A DNA stretch of 64,000 nt from the NCBI GenBank assembly GCA_017562135.1, contig QEYB01000921.1, forward strand, positions 1,116,001-1,180,000, given 5' to 3'. Numbering within the stretch: position 1 is the stretch's first letter; each line of letters opens with the position of its first letter. The stretch is from Dipylidium caninum (Eukaryota > Platyhelminthes > Cestoda > Cyclophyllidea > Dipylidiidae). The translations under genes and the position numbers were made by a program. The notes beneath the pieces were generated by a model, which saw only the letters and a list, made by a program, of their open reading frames with translations, ran no database searches and was not told where the DNA came from. Positions 28,034-40,961 of the stretch are shown piece after piece.

Positions 28034-31000
28034 AGATAAAGGGCTTGCTTTTTGCATCAACAAGCCTTTCACGTATCGCCAAATGCACTCCTCAGGCGCC
28101 ACGTGGCTCTGAGGTGACAGGTGAATCACACCGCCACGACGTAGCGCCTCCTCGTGATTTGCGTTGAAAGAGTTTGTCGAACATTCACAGACGTCAATCG
28201 TCTTCGATCGGGGCAATCATGAATTGACCGCATCTTCTCCCCCCTTATTCCTCAATTTGGCAACACGATGTGGGAGAGGTGGAAGTGGAGTTAATAAATT
28301 CAAAGCACAAATCCCCTTTGACGTCACCGGACGACACATCGATGATGGAAGTCTGGTCGTTCGGGAGGAGGAGAGTAGCCAATGGAAAAGGTGAGGTTAA
28401 TCCGCCATGCTTGCTCATCTCGTCTACCTCCTTCATCCCCACCGATGATCAACCCCACAAGAACGTCTTTCTCCTGCTTGAGCTACTCTCCATAATTTAG
28501 TTTTTATGGATCGACGGGCTTGCACTTGAACCCTGGCTCCTTTAGCGACTATGGATTTTATTTTCCCTCCTTTTTCCCACTCCCTTTGTTGGTTTGCGTA
28601 AACTACCAGTCTAGCGACCGACAAGTCGCTTTGTCAGCAAGAAATGCATGAGCTAGAAGAGGAGCGTGGTTTGCAGTAGCACGGCACTATGGTACGACAG
28701 TGCCGCAATAAATCAAAGCAACACCAAATCAAGTGTTGCGTTACCCCCGCCAGACATCGAGTTAAAATAAAAACACACATTTGGTGAGAATGGACTCACC
28801 CCCGAGGTTTCAGACAAACCTCTCTTCCATCTCTTCTTCCTTTCATGCGTGAAAATTTCGACGTGTCCGTTGAATTACTAAACGACCGATGTGTGCTGGT
28901 GTTTGTATGTGTGTGTGTGTGGGTGTGTGCGTCAGTAAACACAATACAGCTACCATGAGAAGTTGAACGAAGTCATAGACGCCGGGCAATTTCAGGCGAC
29001 TGGAAAGAAAGGAGAAGGAATATAATGGCCTCAAATCCTCCCCACTGCCCTCTAAACCGTATGTGCGTGTTTGTGCGGAACGCCTGGCTCGAGGAGCAGT
29101 GGTGCACCCTTGATGCGCTCCACTCTCGTGATGCATCACACCGCAGAATAGGATAGCGCAGTCCACCCATAAACATAAACACACACACACACACCTACCC
29201 ACTTCTCACTAAATGACGCAGTACGTTGGAACCTCTTCTTCTCTACCTCTCGTCGCCTGAGGAACTGCCAACTCGACATCTCGGCGTAGGGTCACCACTT
29301 CTACCCTCACCAACGGTAATAATAGCGATGGTAGCCATCACCGGGTAGGACGCAGTCATCGCTTCATGGCACGACTTATGGACACGACTGTCTACAATGT
29401 TTGGTGGTGTGTATACCTTTAGGCTCGAGTTTTGTATGTCTGTGCACGAGTGTACACGCATTTAATGTGGTGTGTAGGTAGCCTAATTTCTGTCTACGCC
29501 ACTGCCAGTCCCTTTTCTCCCTGAGCATATTACCATCAGTCTCTCTCACTCTCTCTCTCTGTGTGTGTGTGTTTACCTTTTTTGTCTAAGTGTAAACACA
29601 TGAGTAGAAACCGTCGCCACTCCTCTCTATTTCGGTCCATTTCTTCTCAGTGCTGCGCTTCTACAGCGATGTGTGTTCCATTTTCAGTGCATGCAGAGAA
29701 ATGTTTACCGCCAGGGCGTCCGGACATAAACAGCAGACAGACTCTCGCGTCAGCGCGCCTTCTCACCATGCTTGTCCTGTCGGCTTCGAGGGGGGCAGCC
29801 TAACTTTGGGATAATTAGAAGAAAATCTTTTTTGTTAGGTTGATTAAATCGCCTGCAGGTCTGTCAGCTAACCGTAAAAAGGGTATAAACCCCCATGTCC
29901 CTGAATTTACATCAGAACGTGATTTTCATGTGATTATTTGGTTGTCAAACAGTAATTGTACGGGTGACGTTGTGTCACAGTGTCAGTAGTCTTAGGTCTT
30001 CTGATATACGTTGACTTCGGCGGGCTAGGGTCCTCGTAAGTGTCAAGTCACTTGGGTCAGCGGTTAGGAATCCCCTCCGCCTCTCTCTCTCTCTTTCCCT
30101 CATCCTCAAAATTAACGCCCAAACCACTGCTATTGGCTGTAATCCCTTCAGGAAGAAGAACCTCGAAGGGCCTCAGGAGGGCGCTGACAGACCCATGAAA
30201 CACGCTTTTCCCCTTGAAGGTGTTTCGACTGCCTCGTCACATTCCTGATCCATGTCTATCCCACTAACCCCGATTAACTAAAGTGCGTGTCCTCACAAGT
30301 TCCCCAGAGGAGGCAACAAATAGGGTGAATTTTTTAAAATTCCGTCTACCTAGAAAACATGCCTGTTTGCCTACTTTGAAGCTTGTTTAAGGTGAGCAGG
30401 GAGACTGAGGAGGGTAAATGAGTCCTCGTCGGCACTCACCTCCTCTGCCAGACACTGTGGAAATGGCTTTGGTGGAGGAGTTTAGCAGGTGGGGAGGAGA
30501 GGCTCTGTTCCCGTCTGTCTTTTGATGGGTGACCATTGAGTGGACACCCAAGCCCGACCGGAGTCGAATTTATGGGCTGTCTAAATGGCATTATTGCCCC
30601 TGGCCCATGTCCACAAGTGGGTCGAGGTGACCATTGGTTAAGTGGCAGTTGCGAAATTCTGTCTTCGTTTGTTCTAATGCGAGGGTGGGGAGGCAATTAA
30701 AAACAAAACATTGAACTGGAGGGAGGGAAGTTTGCTCTCACTGCGGTATCGCCTCACAGCGTGGGCGGAGGAGGATGGTGGGCAATTGGCCAAGTACCAT
30801 TTTAAAGTTTCCGTTTTACCGATGACTTTTTCAGGAGAAACGTACGAATCACAGAGTGACGCCATCAACAGCGGTCAGAGCAGCACCACCGAATTTCCCT
30901 CCAACGAGCATTTGCCCTCCCAAACAAGCAGTCCGGGTAAGTCTCTCTCCGCTTCCTTGCTGTCGAAGTCAACAACCCCACGGGGGTGCACCCACTCCTT

Positions 31001-34000
31001 GCCGGATTCTGACTCCACTTTCCGCCTTCTGACGGCTGCAGCAGCCTGGCGAGGCACACATGTCCTCTCCGTCGCCTCGCCCTTACATCGCCTGATCGCA
31101 ATTTGTGTGTGTGAGGGACGATGCTTAACAGTTCGGAGCATCCTAAGTCTGTGAACTTGAAGGACTCATGAGTTCTGAGTGTCCCTCCTCGAGGGCGTAC
31201 GGGGAAGCCCGTCAGCTGAATGCCCTCTGCACCAAATTGATCAGAAGCGTTTTTACAGTTGGCAACGAGGCTAGAGGACCGCCTCGGTGGAGATACAATT
31301 AATTTTGATGAACATATCCCCACCAACTTCTCCTTGTGTTCGTGATAAGTTGAGGAGAGGCTGAATTCGGCTTCTTGTCGCGCCAATAAATGGATCTTCT
31401 CCACATCGCCTAATTGAACTTTATTAATGCAGACGAAAGGTGGATGTCGGCAGCTGCGCTGTTACCGACTTTGCGACAATCTCCCCAAAAATATTCAATT
31501 AACCTTCCATACTCTCAGTGGCACCGAGTTGATAAAGGAGGAGTATCTCGGTAGACTGCCCTCCGCACACATCTAATGCCTCTTTTCTGTGGGTAGACAC
31601 CTCGATGTGGATTTTCACTTTCACACTGTATGCACTTTTTTTCACAAAACTCCTTGAGGTCGTCATGGCATGTCTGTGTGCACATTTGGCGGTTACTAGT
31701 CGAAGACATTGCCAGAAGGATCAGATCGGCTCTCAGGACTCTTTCGAAAGGCACCTGGCACCGCACGACAGCGCTAGGGCCTGAAACCCACTGATTTGAC
31801 TGTCAAACAAACGACGAGGAGCTCTTTCCCTCCCTTAACTGTAATCCAGATTTATTGTTCTTCACAGATGCACCACAGCTTTTCTGTTAGTGATGAGGTG
31901 GTGGTGATAGCTTGCCAAAACAACAGGAAGGCATACCTTTAACGACAACTGACAGAGAAGGAGGCCCCGAAACAGGTGATGAGAAGGCGTTTGATGGGCC
32001 GTCGTCAAGTGTAACCTTTCTTCGTTTCACTTCATCGTAATGGGTATTTCTGCACCATTGCTCCATTGTCTGTCACTTAGCGCCACCGCCGCTGTTGCCA
32101 GTACCGTTGCCTCATAGCGGTTTCGGCATCCATGCTAACACACACAAACACACACCGGCGCACACACAATGGTACACGCCACTCAGTGTTGTGTGACCTC
32201 TCCTGTTCACCCTCGTCGCCGTCGCTGGTGTCGATGTCGGTGTTTTTGGTGGATTCATAGCCATCTAGTCATCAAAAGGCTGAAAGAAGTATCTCATCTC
32301 GCTGTCTTCATGATACATGGCGTGGCATTGTCTCCCTCTCCTCCGCCTTCAAGTTGGTGTCTTTTGCGCGCCAACGCATTTCTAGGATGAATCGAGAGTA
32401 GACGAAGCGAAGATCTTGACAGATTTGGCCTGACAAATGAGTTGCTTAACCTGCTGAAGTGTGGCGACTTCACGCGAGAAGTTCATTTATCGGACTCCCT
32501 TCAGCCAGTCTGAGGCGATTCAAGGGCGATTAATCTCTTCTTTCCATTGGTCGTGGGATTGGGACTGTAGAGCTCCAAAAGGGCGAAGGAGGATTAAAAT
32601 CGCCTCGTGATAGTAGCACCGACCAACCACTTGCCAGGCATTAAATGTGAGACTTGGGATGGGGCGACTTCCGATACATTAGCATTTTATCAGAACTACT
32701 TCCCATTGTTGACTTTATGGGGATGTTTACTGGGTGTTAAACCTCAGTTCAACTTAATCCCGACGTCACTTATACGTTAAGGGAAAAGACTCGGGGCGAC
32801 ATGAAGCTTCCTTCTGCCTCATCGTGGCACATCGAATTGCTAAGTCCTTCGAGGAGGCCGAGTTTGCTCCTTTTCTCAGCAGAATGTCCGTGAGTGAGGT
32901 AATGTCGACTCGCAATACTGGTGTTTTGGGGGACTTGTTGCTTCCCGACTTCTCAGGCGCTGGGGCGAACCACATGATTTACTTGGGCAGAATGGCAATG
33001 CAAGACTCCATCCTTTTCCCCTCCCACTCCTTCTTGCTCCCCCTCTTCCCCCCCCACCCCCGTCGGTCCGACTCTTCCTCTGTCTCTTCCCGGTTGCGTT
33101 ACAAAAGCGCGATTTCGGTGCACTCGTGCCTCACACGAAGGGGAAAATTTTACAGATGGCGGCAACAACAAGCCTGTTGCGGGCAAAGAAAAGTGATAAA
33201 CTGGTCTTCGAGAAAAGTCCCAATTGACTCGACTCAAAACTCCCTCCGATTTTGTTGGCAGATGCAGCCTTCCACACCGTTTTGCCTCACTGCACAGCTC
33301 AGCAGCAATTAGTTGGAGTACGGTTGTTTGTCCACACACACACAATCGGAGTTATTGGAAGCGTCTACTTAAATTCGAGCTTGATTGTATCATTCCCTCA
33401 TGTTTGACCCAGTCATCTCTCATTCTATTCTTCCTGTCTGAGGGACTGCTCCTTACTTGCCTCTCAATTAAAATGTACCTCACATCTCACTGCAGTGGCA
33501 TTGGAGAATTTGATTCTTGCACGTCGTGCTCTGGTATGGGATTCCATGATCGCTTGGCATCTACACAAGAAATAATCTACAGAGTGGGAGTAGATAAGTC
33601 TATTTACTTGGAAAGAAGTGACCAAGGATGGCAGTATTATTGTATTTACGGACAGCTCAATAGAAGCGGGGTAGAGCTATGATAGCGCTGACAGCCTCCG
33701 GAGAATTGTCCCAGCATTCTCGGGCTGTCCCCCTGTGGATTGGTCTGTCGCTTGTGCCTCCCAGAGGAGAAGGGTCTACTCTGGGACATGTGATCGGGGT
33801 ACTCAACCTCTCCAGACGGAAGTGGTAATGTCGGCGTCTGCTTCGCTTCGGCTACGTCATCGGCATACCTCACGTGAGGGTGGCAAGGCGGTGGAGAGAA
33901 AAAGCCTCCTCATCCCCGCCACCACCGCCGACACCATCACCACCATCATCATTATTATTAAACCGTGTATAAGTGCGGGTGTGCGCGCGTGTGTACATAC

Positions 34001-37000
34001 AAACCCGCAGTACAGCCATTGCCAACGCCAGGATCGTTGTTGATGCCGTTTCACTACTCTCCAATCGCTACCGACACTGTTTCTGCGCAGTAGTAACGCA
34101 TCACTGTCAGAAGCAGTGGCACTGTTATATTCTATTTAATTCTCTGACCTCGCCAGTAATGCTGTGCCAGTTGCATGTACCCAGAGTAACTGAATTTGTG
34201 CCCTTTACCTGGAGCTTTAATACACTCTGCCAGCGCTAAAACACCATCACTATGGAACGGAAGTCTGCCGAGTGATGAAAACCCAGGATAAGTGGTGGGC
34301 ACCTTTTAGTTCATACGCAGTTACTTTCCGTGGTCCCACTTGAGGTGCTAATCAAGGCTCACTGTGGGGATTAAGCTTTCCTTCAAATATGCCCTGACTT
34401 CCCAGTACTTATTCCTCACATCATGGAATTACAGAATCGTGCAGCAAAGCTGTCATGTGGAATAGTTCTGCAATTGGTGTGCTTAGCTCAAAACCGAAGA
34501 ACCGCAATTTGTACTTGCCAAATCCACCATTCGCCAGTCCTCGTGTTAGTAGAATGACCCAAAAACCTTCTGGCACCATCTTCTAAAGATTAGAAGAGGT
34601 GACTCTCTTCCATGTGTCGAGAAGAGCGCAGGCTTGCAGGCACGTACTACTATTCTATTTGGGAATTTCATCCACAAATTTCTTTTGAGCCTTGGAAAAG
34701 TGAAGACTTGCTTTCATTGAGCAGATTGGCATGGGGAGGCTGTGGGGAATGAGAGCCATGGTGGAGAGCAGCGACAACCATGCCTCGGGCTAAGCCGATG
34801 CAGGCGGAAGCCACTATTTCCAACCTCCCCTCACTAAGATGAGCGTGTTCCCTTTTAACCCTAAGGGTGTTCAATCGCTCACGTTCAATACATCAGACTC
34901 CGAAGAGAAAATTTAAATAGTTTTTTGTGTAATACACGAAACTTAGCTAGTAGGCGACTCCACTGTATTTTGTTCGGTCTCATGAAAAGCGATATTTTTT
35001 TCCAGCCTATCACTCAGTCTCCATAGTTTTTTCTTATTGGTACCTCATTTAGAAGCTAGCGTCTAGACTTAACTTGACATTTGTTTCACTCTTTTCTCGT
35101 TCTCTCACCCTTCACACCCAAAACAATTTTTTTCTAGGATTAAAAAACCGCTTGTGTCGGAAATGCGGGTACTCCATTCACACGACTTAAGTACGACACT
35201 TGGACCCTGACCGGTCACCCTCTATTAATGGTTCCTAGTGGTATGACTATCTACTCAAATCCGACGAGTAGTATCTTTTTGTGATTTTTTAGCTGGGAAA
35301 TCCTACCACTGCGATCTCTGCAACAAGTACTTTACCAAGAGCTGCAACCTCAACTCGCACGTGAAGGCTGTTCACAAAGGTGAGTTATTTACACTCGAGC
35401 TTTTAACCGCAACTCTGCTGCAACATTTAACTGTTGTGTGCCACCATTCCTGTTATTTCGAAGCAGACGCGTTTACTTTTTCGCCTCAAGGCTGTTCCTT
35501 CGAGGCACGCAAAGTATTCGTACATCCCACCGTCATCAGGTGCTTCTAAGAGATGTTACCTTCCAGGATTACTTCCGACCTGTTAAGTGTCACACATAGG
35601 CGTGGCCATTTTTTCAACCTCGTTTGGTGCAATTAAACAGAGCACAGTAGTTTTCAACCATTAACTGACTACTTTATTCTACCACTAATCATTTGGTACC
35701 ATCATTAAGCCAAGTTACCTTGTGTGCTGTGGTTTTAGGGATGTGGACGAGCTTCCAAATTCCGTAAATCCTTAGCCTCATGACGTAAAAGAAAATCTAG
35801 GTTGACGTCTTCAATGAACCGAGATTGGTGAAATTTGGTACTTCTCTTTTACGCTTACCGTTAATTTGGTGCCTCGGACGCTTACCAGAGGAGGTGAAGT
35901 GGGCGTGTGTTGAGCTCCATTATCCTCCTTATCAATCGCTTGGAGCCTAAGACTTTTGGTACTGAAGCTCCAGGGTGTAGCACCTGCCATTCTCCTGCCA
36001 ATGACCATTTATGCGATGTTCCTAAGGGAATGGCCGAAATTAAAATTACCTCCTACGATTTTCCACTTCTTCGATGGTGGAGGACTACATCGAGGTGGGA
36101 CCGAAATCAGGTTGTCTGTGTAATCCTACTGGATTTAGCAGAATGTGCATGGATCCTCAAGTCTTCATTTAACCTTGGAAGTGAGGGAGGTGAAACACAC
36201 CGGATCCCCTCCGCCGCTTCGGCTCTGTGGCGCGGAGAGGCGGAGTGCCGAGTCTGACGCTTTAAGTTGTATTCATCTCTTAAAATAATTACGACAATTC
36301 CTGTGCCCTCGAGTGTCTGAATTCTCAAGCAAATTAGTAAAAGGAATGTCTTCGGGGCGAGACGAGTAGACAGACAACCATCATTCTCGTCGAAGATACT
36401 GCTAAATCAGGGAATGTTGATTGTCGTTTTGTCCTTTCCACCATTAGTGTTACGCCCCATTGTAGCCCGAAGAAAAGTAGCTAGAATTGTTTCTATAGTT
36501 GCCTTCAAAGGGTTTGCGTTTTCTTGTCCACTTCAACTTATCAAATCGCAACGAATTGGTCTGTCCTCTATGATCGTACCAGTTGACTTGTTTGTCTGAC
36601 AGTAATTGCGTTTGATTTGGCTACTGGCCATGCAAGGGGAGATGTGGACCTCGAATCGCTGTCCCAACTTCCACTCTGTGCTGAATGCTGAACTTCATCA
36701 TCAACATCTTCCTTAGGCTGTACAATCCTGACTGGCACCGGAGCTAATTGGCTGCCGAGAGCATCGACGTCCTTGTCGTTAAAACCCTCCTTTGAGATTT
36801 CTGCATCTGTCAACAAGCTTCCTATGAACCATTCAGAAAAATAGATCGTGAAAGAATACTCCTGTTGGGATAGTTTATTTTGGCAACACGAGGTGTAGCC
36901 AGCACTTGTGAGACTTCATTTCTCCTTGCACTTCAACTGCGAGTCGCCTCTGATGTGGTTGAAAGCTTTCCTTACTGCTCACTCGTCGCTAGACCGTTAG

Positions 37001-40000
37001 AGTGCATGTTTTCGTTTTCCATCAGGTTGTCACTTTTGAGACTGTTGGAAAACGGGGCAACTGGTAGAGGTTCTCTTCATTACTTCTTTTAGCTATTTCG
37101 TGCCAACTCATCTCTCTCCAAAGCTGTGACCATTAGAAGCGTGTAGGTTGCGACCGTAGTTTAATGAACACTTTTGAATGGCAGAGGAAGTGGGAGCGGA
37201 AGGCACTTGGGAGGTTGGGGCCGTAGGCCGTCATCTTGAAGCACTATTTCCTCCCTCTCTCCAAATGACCGCTGATAAATGCTAAGGAATGGAATTTACC
37301 TCTCAAACTCTCGCGACTGTGAGGCCATTTTGGGCAAGGAAACCTTTCCTGTTCATCACTGTTGCATTCGGTGGAGACGAGGAGTGAAAAAACATGAAGC
37401 CACTCATGGTGGAGGGGCAATTAGGTCTTCAATCTAGAATACTCCCTTGACCCTCTCTCATCATGATATATTTTGGCGTATTTTGAATGAGAAAACCTGA
37501 TTCGCATTTATTCCCTCCCTTGGACGGTGATTGCAAGCATGGGGAGGCGTGGGACGAGGCCTCGCAAGGACAATTTCCATTGGGTTGTGCATAGAAGTCT
37601 TTTGGCACTGGTAGACTGTGTCTAAGCGAGCCTTTATTGACTTCATTATATTAACAAAAAGAGCAAATAGTGTTGAGAAGAGCCAAGAAAAATGAGTTAA
37701 ATTGCCTTTTCTCCCTCTGTACGCGTAGGTGTTCGAGCCTTCCAGTGCAACGAATGCCAGAAAAGCTTTTCGCGCAACTCCGACCTGCAGAAGCATATCG
37801 ACGCGGTGCACAAGGGTCTGCGGCCCTACGAGTGCTCCACCTGCCAGAAGCGCTTCTCGCAGAAGTCCAGTCTTAAGCGCCATCGCGAGGCTGTCCACGA
37901 AGGTGAGGTTTCCGTGTGGGTCTCCGGGCCCCTTCTCGCCTGCCTTGTCCCCCCGCTCTGGCGGGGAATTCCCCTCTCCTCAGGGGGTTCCAATATTCTC
38001 CCCTCCACAGGATCCGTGCTACTGAATGACCACCCAGTTCCGTCGCTGCGCAGACTCTTTTGGGCACCGATAACACCGTGTCAGTCGAGACAGACTCCTT
38101 GACTTATTTTGCTCATCTCACTCTTCGGGGTTATCCTGAGGCGGGAATCGCCATTGTCAGTAATCTTGTGACGCGGAGCCTCATTCACAGCTTTTCCCAC
38201 CTTTCAGTGTGGTCAACGCACCTCACGTCCCTTAAGGGCTGATAATATCTGTATTTCTTGTCTCATAGCTGTGATATCAGACCGTGGGCTGCCCTTTGGC
38301 TCAAAAAACATTGTTATTTTAAAAGACAGGTCAAATTTTCGTCTGAAAACTGGGATTATAATTCATCCAATTTTGAAGCAAGTCAAGTCTCAGACTCCGA
38401 GTCCCATATTCTAACCTCTCACATAGGCGACTGTATTGTCTGTGGACGTTCGTCTGGGGAGCTACTCAGGAGTAATTGTAGCTCTCTCGCAAATTACCCT
38501 AAGGTCATGGTTGTAGACCTAGGCGCCTCCTTGTGGCGACCGCCGGGGTCGGTGGGCTTGTCCCACTCTTATCCAATCCCAGCTATGGTCTGGGTCACCC
38601 TTCGGGCGATCCTGGTCTGCGCCCACTCCGACGGATAATGTCCCGGCAACCAAGCCGGGACTGAGGTCTCCGCCTTAGCTTCTCCTGCTTCAGATCCAAG
38701 GGGATAGGTGGATGGACGGTGATGTGGAAGTCCACGTTGAAAAACGAACCGAAGAATCAGCCTTACCCTAACAGACCATCATTGCTTGCATACTCTCTTT
38801 GTTTTCTGCTCTGTGTTTTGGAGGAGTTCGTTGAATGTCCGCACCTGAAGAGGGTTTCAGTTTGACGACTTGGCTACGACCCACCCGTTATCCCAAAATG
38901 GCTGATGTTATTTAGGCGATCTCGGTGGTGGAGGTTGTGAGTTATGCCAACCGACGGGTTCACTAGAATTTGCACAGAAAGCGTGGAAGGAAGCCTCAAA
39001 CCCATTAATCTAACTTACACATTGGCAAATAATGAAGACAAGAAAGCAAAATGAGGGGCACTAGACTTTCTCGCCCACTTCAGTCCAAAATTCACCTTCC
39101 CTCGACAGGCGCGAGTAGCCAGTCATGTTGAGCCCCTTTTTCCTCCCAAATTCGGAGGCATATCGCTTGCAGTGAGGAGTAAAATGATATTGTGGGGTCA
39201 GAGAGAGGAGAAGACTGTTGCATTTGGGTCTTCATGTAATTAATGCGACTGTCCTCCACCGCCACCATCGTTATTCATCCATAATGTTGTGATTTTACTT
39301 TGTCCAAATGGGTTCCAGCGCCAAACACTCCTCAGACTAACAGTATTTCTAGACTGCAAGTAAAGACACTGAATGTTCTCCAGCCTCCAAACAAGAGAGG
39401 GAAAGATGTGTTATTACTCTAAACTCATTTCGTTCCCTTTTTGGCCCCGAGGCGTTCAGCCTCCAGTAGTGTTGCATCGACAACATTAGAGTAGCTGGGC
39501 ACAGAAGAGAGGGTCGAGGAAGCTCCATCATTGACCAGTGGCGCTATTTTGTGGACTGGCATTAGTCCTGTCGCAAGTGTTTTCCCATTCGTCAAAACCC
39601 TTCAGGAATGATACACCTGTTAGCCTGGAGCCTGCGCCATCACTCGCACTGGACCGCTGAATTTTGCCGATATTTGAGCCACCCTCGGCATTGGACAGCC
39701 ACATCAACATCACAGGACTTGTCGCATGCAGGTGCTTTCCTCACCCACCTCCAATCATATTTGTCCTCTCTCGAGGAACCAACCTTTCCCTTGTCTCGAC
39801 TATCCTCCAGTTGATCGTTTGAAAGCGTTTCCCCTTCACTTTTCACACCTCATCATAACCCAAGGTTCCATTATCGCCCTCTGAACTGATGTCCTTCAAG
39901 GAGCTCGTGTTGCGTTATTAAAGCAACGCTGAACCAGCCCGAGGAGCGGGGCATTGCACGAGTCTGTGAAATTACCGATGCTGGGTCATTCTCGCCACCA

Positions 40001-40287
40001 CTTCTGACATACTCAAAGAGCTGAGTTACTTTGAAAAGGCGAGCAATCTTTCATCAGCCCGCAGTTATGAGCAGCTTTTTTTTTTTCTCGTGCCAGGAAT
40101 TAAGGCTTTTCAATGCAGTCACTGCTCTGCGAGATTTTCCTACGACGTCCACCTAAAGCGCCACATTCGAGCAAAGCATAAGGCGACGACAACCGCCACC
40201 ACTGCTGCCTCCGAGAGTGTCTCCTCCAGCAGTCTGCCTTCCAGTCCCGTCTTCCAACCTACCTCTCTACGACAAGCCTCAATTTGA
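19531..40287 (+). CDS. C2H2 zinc-finger protein, probable transcription factor, 8 exons
   Basis: Exons: 19,531-19,666; 19,835-19,912; 20,030-20,158; 20,185-20,457; 30,835-30,936; 35,293-35,379; 37,729-37,902; 40,097-40,287 (TGA). The sum is 1,170 nt, or 389 aa, and every junction is GT-AG in phase 1. There are five C2H2 fingers: one in exon 1 (CCICGKTF, then H-x4-H), one in exon 6 (YHCDLCNKYF), two in exon 7 (FQCNECQKSF and YECSTCQKRF, joined by a GLRP linker) and one in exon 8 (FQCSHCSARF). Each finger ends in H-x4-H. Between finger 1 and the rest lies a low-complexity region of Ser, Pro and Ala runs (exons 4-5). A Thr/Ser-rich tail follows the last finger. The protein is expected to be nuclear and to bind DNA. 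I cannot name an orthologue. Exon 5 has no domain and rests on splice signals and phase alone. Confidence 0.8.
20159..20184 (+). other. 26-nt intron in the zinc-finger gene
   Basis: It begins GTGAGG and ends AATAG. Read through, it would put a TAG stop in frame at 20,182-20,184. Removing it keeps phase 1 and opens the following 273-nt exon, whose Pro/Ala/Ser-rich frame has GC-ending codons. It is the shortest intron proposed here and needs transcript confirmation. Confidence 0.6.
20458..30834 (+). other. 10.4-kb intron of the zinc-finger gene
   Basis: The donor is GTATGT and the acceptor GACTTTTTCAG. It is full of simple repeats: ATTC tetramers at about 20,571, GGT/GGC at about 20,640-20,695, (GT)n at 22,581-22,594, (CG)7 at 24,475-24,486, TC then TG runs at 27,994-28,033, (GT)n at 28,907-28,922, (AC)n at 29,178-29,194 and CT then GT at 29,545-29,572. 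Open frames here lack paired splice sites of the phase the gene needs. Additional short phase-1 exons cannot be excluded. Confidence 0.55.
30937..40096 (+). other. Remaining large introns of the zinc-finger gene
   Basis: Introns are 30,937-35,292, 35,380-37,728 and 37,903-40,096. The donors are GTAAGT, GTGAGT and GTGAGG, all near consensus. Inside I see no further exon. One GC-rich block at about 38,500-38,670 contains strong hairpins and is listed separately. Polypyrimidine and CT-rich tracts are common. Confidence 0.55.
38500..38670. repeat. GC-rich hairpin-containing block inside an intron
   Basis: A sharply GC-rich island in the intron before the last zinc-finger exon. It contains a perfect 8-bp inverted repeat, GTCCCGGC at 38,640-38,647 and GCCGGGAC at 38,654-38,661, with a six-base loop AACCAA. 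A shorter GACC/GGTC hairpin lies upstream at about 38,539-38,552. It could be part of a short interspersed or foldback element, or a structured RNA. I see no second copy in the window. Confidence 0.4.
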
Positions 40288-40955
40288 GCCTCCTTCCTCC
40301 TTCTCTCTCTTGCTCAGGGATGGTGCCTCCCAGCCGCACCCCTCGCCTAGGCGTCTCAGGACATCCCTCCATTTAATCCACATCCTTCAGGGATTTTTGC
40401 TTCTAGTTTTACCCACTATTTTTAGTGCTTTAAGCATTAAATCATTTATCCCCATCCCCACCCTTTCGTCAGCACTCTCTTTCCTCTCCCCCTCCGCCTC
40501 CTCTTCCTCTTGCAACTCAGGGGCACACATATTTTTGTTTTATTTTGTGCTAGTAACAATGACGACTTTGCACGCGTACTTGCGCGATTGAAACAGAGTT
40601 TGCTAAGTCACACTATCTATTATATAATTTGTATGTACAAACGAGTTGGATTTGTTCTCCGTCCTCTTCTCTCTCCATCCCCTCACCTCTGCCGCTCCCC
40701 CCCCCTCCAAACTCTTCCAGTCTCCCTTTCTTAATTCCCTCCACCGCCTTATTTGCAATAGCGCAAATAATCGCCAAACGTTAACAAGAACAAGAACAAC
40801 AACAACAACAATAATAGTGTTGATGATGACGATGACACGGGGGTGTGCAAAACCTTTGTGCGGTTTTGCCTTTTTTTGTCTGTCAACCGATCAGGACACA
40901 CACTATTTTATTCCTTCCTTTCACTCGAATTCATGCAAAATGTATTATAAATTAA

Positions 40956-40961
40956 AATAAA
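40956..40961 (+). terminator. Putative polyadenylation signal of the zinc-finger gene
   Basis: AATAAA lies about 670 bases after the stop codon at 40,287, in a locally AT-rich context at the end of a pyrimidine-rich 3' flank. It is the first perfect hexamer I noticed downstream on this strand. The hexamer is common by chance in AT-rich DNA, so the call is tentative. Confidence 0.35.

Noticed and set aside
28246..28395. Possible exon with good donor GTGAGG at about 28,391
   Set aside because: The phase would fit the zinc-finger gene, but no pyrimidine-AG acceptor precedes it and the peptide has no features.
30865..31404. 179-codon minus-strand frame
   Set aside because: It overlaps the predicted zinc-finger exon on the other strand and shows no domain or codon preference of its own.
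33224..33682. 152-codon plus-strand frame
   Set aside because: No recognisable domain, no compatible splice sites, composition like the surrounding intron.
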